Positions 38,906-64,000 of a stretch of 64,000 bases of DNA are shown here, piece after piece. The notes under the pieces were generated by a model. It worked only from the letters and a program-made list of their open reading frames with translations. It had not been told where the DNA came from and did not search any database. This DNA comes from Batillaria attramentaria (lineage: Eukaryota; Mollusca; Gastropoda; Batillariidae): positions 4,946,001 to 5,010,000 of the forward strand of contig JACVVK020000005.1 of NCBI GenBank assembly GCA_018292915.2, given 5' to 3'. Within the stretch, counting starts at the first letter, position 1. Each line of letters opens with the position of its first letter. The position numbers and the translations under genes were made by a program.

Positions 38906-39596
38906 CATAGCCTGAATACCGAGTGGCTGCACACTAAGTAAAGCAGTGAGAGATCCTAATGCACGATGTCTTTCATATGAGGGTGAACAATGAGAAAAAC
39001 GACGGCAATGTCCAAAAATGACGGTCAAAGTGATAGCGGGATCTTGGTGGTTTTACGGCATGTGTGAACAGAGGTAGCTTCAGTGGAATTGGTAACCCTA
39101 CCCCTACACTTTGAGTGTCCGCCACCAATACTCAAAGGCTTAGAGACTGGTTTGAAGGAACAAACAGCAACATACCTGACACACGATGGGCAGATCTGAA
39201 TACCAAAAGGTGCAAAATACGCTTAGTGGACAACAGAAAAGATTGCTATTGCCTTTTTTTTTTTTTAAAGTTCAGTTCTGTTCAGTTCAATTCAGTGCAG
39301 GATAGAATCTCTACGCTTTGCGGACAACAGGAAAGATTGTCTTTATACGTTCCGATCTTTTTTCTAGTGCAGTTCAAGACGGAATCACTGCGCTCAGAAA
39401 GAGTCCATCCACACTGCACCCTATTTCTCAGAAGTCTCCCCAGCATCATCTAATATGCCGGCAATCCTTGTTTTGATGACACACTAGGCAAGTTGGAGTA
39501 TTTGATACAGACACATAACACTTCCAGTTTACACCCACACAAAAAAAAAAGAGAAAATCTGTCTGCTCCAGTAGATAAGGTTTCCTGGAGGAAGGA

Positions 39597-54433
<14,837 letters not shown>

Positions 54434-57400
54434 ATGGCAGCCGGTAATGTAAAAGTGAGTGTCGAAGCTCTTCAAGAGCATCGCATTCAAGAAGTTGGAC
54501 TAGATGGAGAAGAAAAATATGTGCAGTAAGTACATTTTATGTTCCTGCGTTGATGTGCCGTATCAGAGATGCGTTCTGTCAAGTAAATCACTACTGTTGA
54601 TGGAACTCCGATTCAGCTTTCGGTGGAGGAGTCATCTGTGCTAGACTCTCTTCACAATCACATACATGTCTCTCTTCTGGCTCAGGATCCGTTTTGCTTC
54701 TGCTTGGACCGTTTCAAGTAGTGACCGAAACAGATGATGATCGCTTGCATCATATGTATACATGTATATATATATATCCTTCCACACTGCTGTCTATCTT
54801 GACTGCTGCAGATTTACTTGTTCAGTCACCGGGAACTAGTATTAGTAAAGGTTCTTTTTCTCTCCTCTTGCTGAGAAAGCAATTCCAGTGTGGTTTTGCC
54901 TTTTCTAAATGTTCAGTTTTGGGGACATAAGATTTTTTGTTTATAAAATAACTTGGTGCTAAATCAAAAATGGGGTATCAGACTTTGAATGAGAGATGCA
55001 GTCACTTTTTAATTTAAAAGTATAATGACAACTTACAAGTGTTTCTAACTGAACAGGTTTTTCTTCTTCTTGTTTTAAAAATATATATTATAGGAATAAT
55101 ATTTCCGTTTTCAGGCAGCTGTCAATGTCAGAAAACCTGACAAGACTAGCACACAAGATTGATTTCTACAAAGATGAGACTGAAGGTAAAGGCAAACCTG
55201 CCTCAGAGGGCGAGAAAGAGCCAGCGGAGGAGAAGCAGTTGGCAGCGTTTCAGCCTTCACTGTGGCCCTGGGACTCTGTCAGAAATCACCTGAAGTAAGT
55301 GCTGATGAATCTTATTTTTTATGGTCATGGTGTAATTACTACTGCTAACCCTATTGCTGGTAGTCATGACATTTGTCGTGCATTACTGACTGTGTTGCCT
55401 GCTGGCTTGTGACTGAGTTAATTCCTTGGCCAAAGGGAAAGTAGTCAGGTTAGACTTTAGACTTTCTTGAATGTGGTTATTTCCCTTACACAGTATCAGC
55501 AGAGCACGATCGATTAGCAACAGAGACAGTGCACAGCCGACAGCTTTTTGCCAGACACTGGTTTTCCAACTGATAAAAATCAAATTAAAAATAGTTGAAA
55601 TACTTCTCACACACTGTACATGTATACCTTTAAAACATTGCTTAGATCTATGTATTCCTACTAACTTTGCTGTTGGACCCACATGTGTATGTGTAGACTT
55701 GTATAATAATGAATTAATTTTAATACATCTCTACTGTCAAATGGCGAAGTTGAAAAGGGCCTTACTCCTCGGCGCGTTGTTTATGGTACTTAAGTCCTTT
55801 TGCCCAGTGACGATAGATCTGCGCTCTCTAAAATGTCCCATGTTCCTGTAATTGTGGATTTTACTACTTTATTGTCCCTTTTCGGGAAATTCGGGCTGCT
55901 TCCCCCGGGGGAAGCGCGTCGCCGCTGTGCAGCACCATCCAATACCTATCCTTCCCCTTTTTTTTTTACAATTTTGCTGGGGGAGGAAAGCTGGAGAACC
56001 CAGAGAGAAACCCCCGATGAGCAGTCCGGCAGCCAGGAAAAACCAGTATTACATATCACAAGCTCGACCTGGGCTTGAACCCATGCTTCATCGACGTGAC
56101 ATTGGTGACGGCCGTTCAGTAGCGCAGCAGCTAAATCCGACGCGCTACCTATTAGACCACAGCTCACCCCGGATGAGTTGTTTTCATTGATTAATTATAA
56201 TGACATACTGTTGTGTTTTTCACCAGGGCCAGTTTGACAGAGATGAGTGTTCTGCTGGACGTCCTGAATCTAGTCAAGGAGAAGCAGTACTTAGTGGCTG
56301 ACCCAGTGTCCCAGGATCCCATAGAAACAAAGCCAGCTATTCAGCTACTGGCAAAGAAAAAGGTATGTATCATGTTGAATAGTCTCCATTAAAATAAAAT
56401 GCACATGTAATGTGCCACAGTAGCCTCCATTCTGCAGGTCTTTTAAGCTCTTTTACGCTCAGCAGGCTGACCCAGGCTTATAACGGTGACAAGAACATGA
56501 TACCGTTTAGATGTTTGCAAAATATGAACCATTCTGGGGCTGTCATTGCTAAGATATGAGCCAAAAATTGCACCTGCTGTCCACTGCACTAGTTAGTGAA
56601 GTGACGCGTTTAACAGACTCTAGCTACAGCCAAGAGGCCATCTCAGTGCAGCTCGCACGTGGTTGCTGGTGATAATACAAGTTAACAAAGCTCTGAGTCT
56701 GATACTCTTTGAGAAGACCACTGACTCAGTAGTGGCAGGGTCTGTGCGAAACACGTTTATGACACGGTGGGAGATGTTCATCCTGCCAGATGCTACTCTT
56801 TTTTTTTTAAATTAAAAATAAATTTTAAAAAACGCTGGTGATGGATGAATTGGATAAAATCATGTCACCTGTAGCTAAACTAGTCTTGAGTGTTTTGTGG
56901 TTTTCCTTAAGGAAAAAGTGATAAAAGCAGGACATAATGGAGAGTATACATTTTAAACACACGGGTTCCCTTCACCTCAGATTTGCAGATCAACAAAGGT
57001 TGCTTTTTGTTTTCCTTTCAGAGTTTGAGTGCGGCATCAACAGTGCTGACCAGTGGAGCAGAGCGTCTGAAGCGGTCACTTGCTGACGCAAACAAGAAAA
57101 ATGCCACAGACTTTCACGCAGAACTTCTCAGGCTTCGTAAGCAGTGGCGCTTGAAGAAAGTCAGCACCAACATTGTTGGGGACCTCACATACAAATCAGG
57201 TGAAGAATTTCTTCTCTTTTTTTTTTTTTTTTAATTTGTTGCCATCATGCATGTAGTACTTGTAATTACAACAGAACTGTGAATTCTGAGTGCCTGAAAA
57301 AAAGAAAAAAAAAGAAATGCACTTACCATCTGGAAAGACAAAGATTGGAACCAGAGTGGCAGAACATCTTGATAACATCACATTGATAAAATCCCTGAGA

Positions 57401-59375
57401 AGGAGGCAGAAGAAATACTATGAAAAGAAGCACATTTTAACTAGTACTGTGTCCTTGATTTGTTAGTTGGGTTGAATGTCCCACACCACAAGATGTGATT
57501 GGAGATGGCCCTAATGCCGTAAAGGGCAGGTTATGGGGGGAAGGGAGAGCTACCCTAACTGCATGGTCCAGCTGAACACTATTCCATCCAGTCAGACTGT
57601 CGGGTTGGCCAGATTGTGTGTATCCTTGGCTGTGAACAGTGTGATAGACAAGTTACACAAACAAATTTAGTTTGCGTAGCCAGAGAAAGTGGGGCAACGT
57701 GAAAAAGCCAGTACAAATAGTTAGCCTCAGCAGGACCCCATCACACAACCCAAGCATTGAGAGTCCATTGCTCTACCGGTACCGGTAATTGCACAGCTGT
57801 CCTGGCTTCCCGATCTTGTCTGTTCTGTAACTGGTTGTGAGGTCACTGTTTTGTTTCTGTTGCAGTTGGTTCTCGGTTTTGGCAAGGGGGTTCGTTTGAA
57901 GTGCGCAAGAGTTCCGAGGTGGATCGTGTCGATGCGGAGGGGGAGGGGAGCAAGAGTATGGTGGAGGTGACGGTTCCCAGCGAGCTGGAGGGTGTGGCCT
58001 ACATACAGGTGGAGGTGAAAACAGTGCCAGGTAAGAGGATATCTTGAAATTATAACAGAGATAAAACTGACGTACACGCTTCTGCTTAAACTGGCTACTT
58101 CCACCTTTGCTAAGCCAACTTATGTTTTGGGACATTTCGTTCACGAGTGCGTCTGTACGCTTGAAATACTCTATCATGATGATAAGTGTATATATAATAA
58201 TAATAATAATAATGAGTATTATATAGGCGCTTTACCCAATTTCATGAATCGGCTCAAAGCGCCGCGAACTGAACCCAACACGCACGCTCACGTGAATCAC
58301 ACGCATTCTCTCACACACTGGACATAAACACATTACAATCACGTGGTGCGAAGGGTCAGCTCAGCTATTTAAATTTCGGAATTTAGAATTGCATTTATTT
58401 TTCAAATTTGGTGGGCTGAACATTTCCAAAGCAATATATATATCTCCTAATACGATGCAATGTTGTCTACACTTTGCACGAGCGGTCGAACATGAGCATG
58501 AGCATTTCAGAAGAGACGGATATGTGTGCCGAGGGGAAGTCTACCAGTCCCTACCATACGAAGTTGCTTGCCTAGAGCAAAAGATGAAAGCTTTCCCACG
58601 CGGGTACTTCAAACCCTGTTGAACCTTGCAGGCTTACTCAAAAATTGAAAAGATTGTGCAGTCCAGTATCATGTGTATGACAGATATTTTCAAAACTATC
58701 ATCATTGAAGGTAATTCAGGCTGGGGAATTTTCAGTCATTTGGCAGTTTTCAGCCAAATTTCCTGTCCTTTCAGCCCAAAATATCTAAGTTTCAGCCAAA
58801 GGAAAGGAAGAAGGAAAAGGGTTGCACACACTTCCACGATACATATAATGCCACATGGGACAGTCTACCTTCATTTTTGAAGACTTGCATGTCAGTATCA
58901 AGGCAGTATTTTATGTTTGGATGCCAAGAGAGGCTACTAAATGCCTTTAAAATGCTAAAAAAAAAATTTCTCTTGTGCGGGCATCGCCCTTGTGTTCCCC
59001 CAGCAGGGCGCTGCCTCTGCACTGTATTCTAGGCTTCAGCCTTATTTTCCCTCAGCAATTCCCCAGCCCGATAATTGTTTTTCTTACGTTTAAACTGATG
59101 TCAGATGTAGGAGATGTGTTGTGTTTACCTGCAGACATGATGGACCTGACCAGCTGTACCCTGAAGATGCCTCCAGGCCTCAGCTCAGTCCCTGAGAACG
59201 CGTACTGGCAGTCAAAGCTGGACGCTGCCCAGAACGTCCTTTTCTGTAAAGAGCTTTTTGCACAGGTGAGCTTTTTCAGCGCAAGCATCATTTTGTTGTT
59301 GTTGTTGTTTGACTCATGCCTTGCAGGAGATCTGTGTATTGTAAAAGTTGTAAAATAGCCCAGTGTGTCAGGGTT

Positions 59376-59430
<55 letters not shown>

Positions 59431-62400
59431 ATCTAAGAAACGTTTTTGCTGTGAGTAGCCATTTTTATGACGGTGTCACTTTTCTCTATGTCTGGAATTG
59501 TTCCATAATCTTCAGTGGAATGACTAGCCTTTTATTATATGCAGCTGGCCAGGGAGGCTGTGCAGGTGAAGTCAGCAACTCCACATATGGTGGTTAGCAA
59601 CCAGATCATCACAAATGTATGTATGCACTTTATTTTCTGAAAGCATCTTTTCTTTGTTTATGGTTGTTGTTGTTGTTTTGTTTTGTTGGGGTTTTTTTGG
59701 GTTTTTTTTTGGGGGGGGGGGGGGGGTTGGTTGTTGTTTTTTACTTGAGCAGAGTTCATGAACCGTGTAGTTTTTATAAAAAATGCAAACTTCAAAACAC
59801 CCTAGCATAACCAAAAAAGGGTGAAGTTGTGCATGAGTTGTAGTGACTGCTTCATATCCATGGGAACTGTGTATGAATGTCAAGGCTGGCTGGTAAAGTA
59901 TAGGACGTGCGTCCTGAATCATGACGACAATGGCACAGAAATGATGGGACATCTGCCCGCCCTGGTGAGAAAGTAATGAGACATTTGAAAATTGAATCGG
60001 TCTGTGACTGCTGTCATACGCAGATATGAAGCCCTGGAGTGATGCAACGTTTTAAGACATTCAGATTTATTCTTAACCCCAGAAAAATGGGAATTCACAA
60101 CAGTGAACTAAGAGAAACAGGTTTTTACTAAAAAAAAAAATGTTTCAGTTGAGATAAGGCAGTGTGGTTTGGCCGTTATGTTCAGCGTACTTTTAGGTCT
60201 TGACTTTGCAGGTGTTCCCCGGTCATCAGCTGTCCATCGTGCTCTGCCATTACACAGGCAAAGAGAAAAAGGTAAGGTTAACACATTCCATGGTCCTTGC
60301 AAACAAAGACAGAAAATGTTGCGGTCATGAATGAAGCATGTAAAAATGCCGGTTGTTGTTTAAAGAACGAAGAAAGTAAAACTGGTGGTCTTGAATCTTA
60401 GAACAAAGGAAACAGAAGGAGCAGTTGTGATGCTTAGAACAAAATATGTATAATCATGAATTTGAGAGCAGAGTAACGTAAACGAGGCAGATTTCATTCT
60501 ACTGTCGGTAAAAGGGATTTTATTCTATTCAATTCAGTTCAATTTACTTTATTAGTCCCAGAAGGGAAATTACAGGCCACCATAAAAAATAATAAGCACT
60601 TAGGTCTTTTTGCATTTGACAGTAAATTCTGTAGTGTTCATTGTTGACTTGCAAGTCACTGTGTTGCTCTGTGTTTCCAAATGATCACATCCAAGAAGCT
60701 GGCAGTTTGTAATGTTGTTTGGTTGGAGTCAAAAAGAAAACCCTAGCCACAGAAGTTGCTGAGTGCATGATGTGTATACATAGTACATGTAACAGCAGTA
60801 GTACATGTAGTAGCTTTAGCATGGATGACTTTTCTGCTGGGCGAAATTCAGCCAAATCATTCCGGTAAAAAATAAATTCCTTATTTCTGAAAAATATCTC
60901 CCACCCCAACCCCTACCCCTACCCCCACCCCAGTTCCTTCTTCCGTATATTTGACTTGCCTCAGTCATGCCTTTTTATTGGGAAGGAAACCGACATGTAC
61001 ACAGACATAAAGACAGAAATGTTTGCACACTTTAGGCACTCGAGTAGACACCGAATCTCCGTCCCCACCTGTTGTTGAGGAATGTAGCAAGTCCCAGCCA
61101 GTTTTAGTAGTAGTAGAACTAGCAGTAGCAGTAGTAGTAGTAGTAGTTTAAGGCTCATCCCTGAGTAGTACGGACAGAACTCACCTGATGCTTCAGTCTG
61201 GGGAACAACAACAGGTGCCGGTGACGGCCCAGAAGCTGGAACACAACCACGTGCTGGAGCATTCCCTTCACCAGCTGCTGCACGAGGTCCACCACAGCAA
61301 CGTCAGCCTCAACCCCCCACATCCCGTCAACGCCACCCTCGGTATGACCAAGCGGCGCCGGCTGGCTGGACCAGAGTGCCTGACACGGCAAGAGCTGGTG
61401 GAAATGACAGAGAAGTATGTAATCAGTTAATCAGGTTGTTATTTACAGTCAAACCTGTGTAAGACGGTCACCCAAGGGACTGGGCCAAACTGGCCGCCTT
61501 AGACAGGTGGCTGGGTTATCCAGGGTGGCATGTCAATAGCTAGCATGTCAGGGGATCCTCTAGAGTGACCAGGTTAGACAGTGGCATAGCTTATACAGGT
61601 GACCGCCTTGGCAGGTTCGACTGTATTTAATCTTTTACTGGTATGGTAAATCTTTCAGTGTGTGTCGTTCGCTGCTCAGGACTCCAACTCGTCCACATAG
61701 TTGCAGAAAAATATATATATACAAAGAGTAGGTCCATGCACTGTTGAAACTCATGTAAAATGTAAGATTTTTTTTTCAATTGTGTCTTGTTTTTTGTTTT
61801 TTTATTTGCTTGAGGTTTGAGGGAACTTCAAGGAGTTTTAAGGTTTTCAATGAAAGTATTTCTTTTCAGATGTACACTCAATTAAACCTGTTGATAAACC
61901 AGGAAACTTGTCAACAGTGTCTTGGAATTTTGGCACAACTGCATTTTGAAAATAGCGCAAGATGACATAAATCATAGCATTTCTCCTGCGTTCTCAAACA
62001 GCAGTCATGCCAGAATTCCTCAACACCATGGAGGAGGGTTTGTCCCCACAGAATCACATGGGGCGTTACCTTTTATATTGCAGCGAGTCTTTGTTGTCAC
62101 AAATCATCAAGCAGACAAAGCACGGGGTGCTGAGGATCCGGTCCATGCACGTGATCGACAACATGGCCATCAACATCCAGGACCCTCAGATCACCGCCCA
62201 CTGGGGGTGTCTCAACAGTCCACTAGAGTCCTCAGTCCGTATCTTCATCACCTCTGCTGGTTATGAGAGCATCAGGTATGTTAGTGGATAAACCATAAGT
62301 GATTTTTAACTTTCACTTTCACCAATTCCTAAAGGAATCAACGAGTACTGACTCGCGAGAGTTGAAACCTTTCCACGTGTTATTTCCCTTCCTGGTACTG

Positions 62401-62489
62401 CAAACCCTGAGTATGTCAGGTTGAACTGGTTGGTTGGCTGGCTGGTAGGTTGTTTTTTTATTTTTGTTTGTTTGGTTTTTTTTTTTTTT

Positions 62490-62520
<31 letters not shown>

Positions 62521-64000
62521 TGAATTTCATTTTCATTTCATGGAAAAAGGAGGCATGAGGATTTTAACAAAAATATGATTGAGTGCTGCTCATTCCATGA
62601 CTACAACAAATTCTCATTTTAACATTTTCATGGATCAGATTTCAACTTTTCAGATAACAGATTTGCAATTTAACTTGATTTTCTTTTGATTTTCTTACAT
62701 GATTTTCTTACCCCATGTCTAACTGAGCTTCACATATTGTGAACTTCACGCAAGTACATGTCCGTAATGTTTCTTCCAGCACCCTGTCCAGAACGTCTCT
62801 GGTACTGCTGATCGGGGTGGACACCATCAGAGTCGTGATGAAGGATGGGCGGACTTGCTTGTTGTCATTTGAAGACAAGGAGCTGCAAGATCTCCTGGCC
62901 TGGCAGGTAAATGTTCAGCAACTGTTATCAGTGTCTCTGACATCTCTGGTGCACATGTATTCAGATACTCAAATCTCACTCAAAGTGGTTGTTTTTTTTT
63001 TTTTTTTAAGTTTTAAGTGAACTTAATACAAAAAGGATGGGTGGTTCAATGTTTTGGTGGTTAACTCTAGTCTTGCTGAGAACTGAGTATTCCAGACTAC
63101 CTCTATGGCTTCTCCAGCGTTAGACAAATGAATTCAGCAAGGGCAGGGTTAACGTCCTCTGTCTACCACAAGGATGATTTCAAAAACTTGGGGCACTTGG
63201 AAAAAAGCCTATGCATATTGTGGCTCTGGTGGGTTTTGAACCGTCGACCTTCTGATCTAAATTTTGGGCATGTACAGCACAGAAGGAGGCAGATGTCTCG
63301 GCAGCCGTTAGCACATCAATCTTTTTCAGAACACACTGAGCATTAAAAAAAAAACGGCTGGATGTTTTTGAGTTTGACGTCCTTTTCCACCACGTGAAGG
63401 TGATACAAATGATGGGGCAGTGAGTTGGAGGCCAGCGCAAATATTTTGGCCCCAGCCGGGATTCAAACTCACGACCCGAGCATTGAAAGTCCAGTGCTCT
63501 ACCATTCAGCTGTCCTCAGCTTCCCTGAGGATTAGCAGTGTTGTAAACTGAATCTTTCACAATGCTGTGTGATAGGTTGTACATGTTTTGACTTTTGCTC
63601 AAGGCATGTTCATATAGTCTTAAACATTTATTTGCATTGCAGATTGCCCAGCACCACACATCAGTAGTGCAGCAGATCGCCCGCTACCAGGGCTGGCAGA
63701 TTCTGTCCGCCAACAGTTCCATTGGAAGTGGTGACATGGAGCCCTTTGCCACAGCATCAGCGATCACCATTGCCTCACCAAAGGGTGACAAGTATGTACA
63801 ACACACATTTGCCTACTCATGCTCACTTTTGGCTTTTTCCTTTTGGGGAGGCTGTAACTTAAGAGTCATACAAGATAAATATGTCCAAGATGAACTGAAA
63901 CTAGTGAAAGGACCCTTCAATTTTTGTTTGTTTGTTTAATCTGAATTTGAACCTAGGAATCATAAATGAATACATGATAACACTCTTTGAAACAGCCAAG
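54434..64000 (+). CDS. MED17: Mediator complex subunit 17, 3' partial, 12 exons seen
   Basis: By family, MED17 is a core head-module subunit that links Mediator to RNA polymerase II in the nucleus. Exons: 54434-54525, 55115-55294, 56227-56362, 57022-57199, 57866-58030, 59135-59265, 59545-59616, 60212-60271, 61197-61414, 62005-62275 (start could be 62002), 62780-62906, 63643-63791. They give about 593 codons of an expected 650 or so. The start MAAGNVKVSVEALQEH leads to QEVGLDGEEKY, LSMSENLTRLA, FQPSLWPWDSVRNHLK, ELLRLRKQWRLKKV, KLDAAQNVLFCKELFAQL, IIKQTKHGVLRIR, ELQDLLAWQ and ASAITIASPKGD, each close to human MED17. ATG context is aaaATGG. All junctions are GT-AG with agreeing phase except 61414 to 62005, where a small exon or an indel may be missed. 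The last 60-80 residues should lie past the window. Confidence 0.95.
56057..56172 (-). mobile_element. tRNA-like SINE head in MED17 intron
   Basis: On the minus strand gagctgtggtctaataggta gives an A-box-like region and gggttcaagccc a B-box-like region, about 70 bp apart. The spacing is too long for an ordinary tRNA without an intron. It sits about 55 bp before the MED17 exon at 56227. Confidence 0.5.
57655..57812 (-). mobile_element. Diverged copy of the main tRNA-derived SINE
   Basis: Retains gtggggcaacgtgaaaaagc, gccagtacaaatag, aagcattgagagtcca and ttgctctacc in the family order, but the B box is mutated. It lies just upstream of the MED17 exon at 57866. Confidence 0.7.
58194..58435 (-). 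mobile_element. ATT-tailed interspersed element, copy 6
   Basis: AAT units at the left (tail) are followed by ggcgctttacccaatttcat, gaatcggctcaaagcgcc, acgtgaatcacacgcattc, acgtggtgcgaagggtcag and ggtgggctgaacatttcc. It is the least diverged copy with 50936-51158. It lies in a MED17 intron, antisense to the gene. Confidence 0.8.
59378..59422. repeat. (CA)n microsatellite in MED17 intron
   Basis: About 22 CA units with one CG interruption. Confidence 0.96.
59885..60050. repeat. Dispersed repeat G, copy 2
   Basis: Matches 37600-37770 in ordered blocks: gtcctgaat, ggcacagaa, gagaaagtaatgagacattt, gaatcggtctgtgac and cgcagatatgaagccc. It lies in a MED17 intron. Confidence 0.55.
60520..60590. 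repeat. Retroelement-like end motif
   Basis: caatttactttattagtccc followed by agaagggaaatta resembles 42405-42450 and the 3' ends of some LINEs. It is short and not classifiable. Confidence 0.35.
61444..61625 (-). mobile_element. TA-flanked MITE with TACAGTC ends, copy 2, inverted
   Basis: Begins tacagtcaaacctgtgtaag and ends ggcaggttcgactgta. It is the reverse complement of 52564-52746 with few differences, including ggcatgtcaatagctagcat. It lies 30 bp downstream of the MED17 exon that ends at 61414, so it is very close to the donor site. Confidence 0.9.
63150..63265 (-). mobile_element. Strongly diverged main-family SINE
   Basis: Keeps gttaacgtcct, taccacaaggatgat, ttggggcacttggaaaaa and a B-box-like gggttttgaaccgtcgacc region in family order. 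It is about 90 bp upstream of a better-preserved copy in the same direction. Confidence 0.5.
63353..63522 (-). mobile_element. tRNA-derived SINE (main family)
   Basis: Plus-strand order is gagtttgacgtccttttcc, gtgaaggtgatac, gatggggcagtgag, gccagcgcaaatatt, agccgggattcaaactcac and gctctaccattcagctgtcc, so the element runs on the minus strand. No clean target-site duplication was found. It lies in the MED17 intron before the exon at 63643. Confidence 0.85.

Overview
This is animal nuclear DNA. It contains three intron-rich, conserved metazoan genes with GT-AG introns, embedded in non-coding sequence full of (CA/GT)n microsatellites, homopolymers and small transposons. No species can be read from it. 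The exon layout, the protein divergence from human and the repeat content would fit a lophotrochozoan such as a gastropod mollusc, but that is an inference.

Layout. Positions 1-12771 hold no recognisable exon, only repeats. The plus strand from 12772 to 26505 carries 15 exons of a GALNT2-type polypeptide N-acetylgalactosaminyltransferase; the first, membrane-anchor exon is not seen and probably lies upstream of the window. One intron of this gene holds a complete RTE-like LINE (20087-23380, minus strand) with 12-bp target-site duplications. Positions 26506-39596 have no recognisable coding exon and probably include the 3' UTRs of two convergent genes. The minus strand from 53436 down to 39597 carries all ten coding exons of a pecanex-like protein 4 gene (PCNX4), a multipass membrane protein. 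A gap of about 1 kb then separates it head-to-head from MED17 (Mediator head-module subunit), which starts at 54434 on the plus strand and runs off the window after 12 exons.

The three genes do not form a pathway: a Golgi O-glycosylation enzyme, a membrane protein of poorly known function and a transcription co-activator subunit. The PCNX4/MED17 pair could share a bidirectional promoter.

The most informative non-genic content is transposable. A tRNA-derived SINE family of about 170 bp has at least nine recognisable copies, six of them with clear 11-15 bp target-site duplications. There are two copies of a TA-flanked MITE with termini of the TACAGTC type, three copies of a GGGCCCGTATGTAA-ended MITE, several copies of an element ending in (ATT)n, and CR1/L2-like LINE 3' ends. 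I found no CRISPR, operon or other prokaryote-style system and no convincing new biological system. The items most worth checking are the young SINE and RTE insertions, the head-to-head promoter, a reading-frame break in PCNX4 exon 2, and splice-phase mismatches in PCNX4 and MED17.
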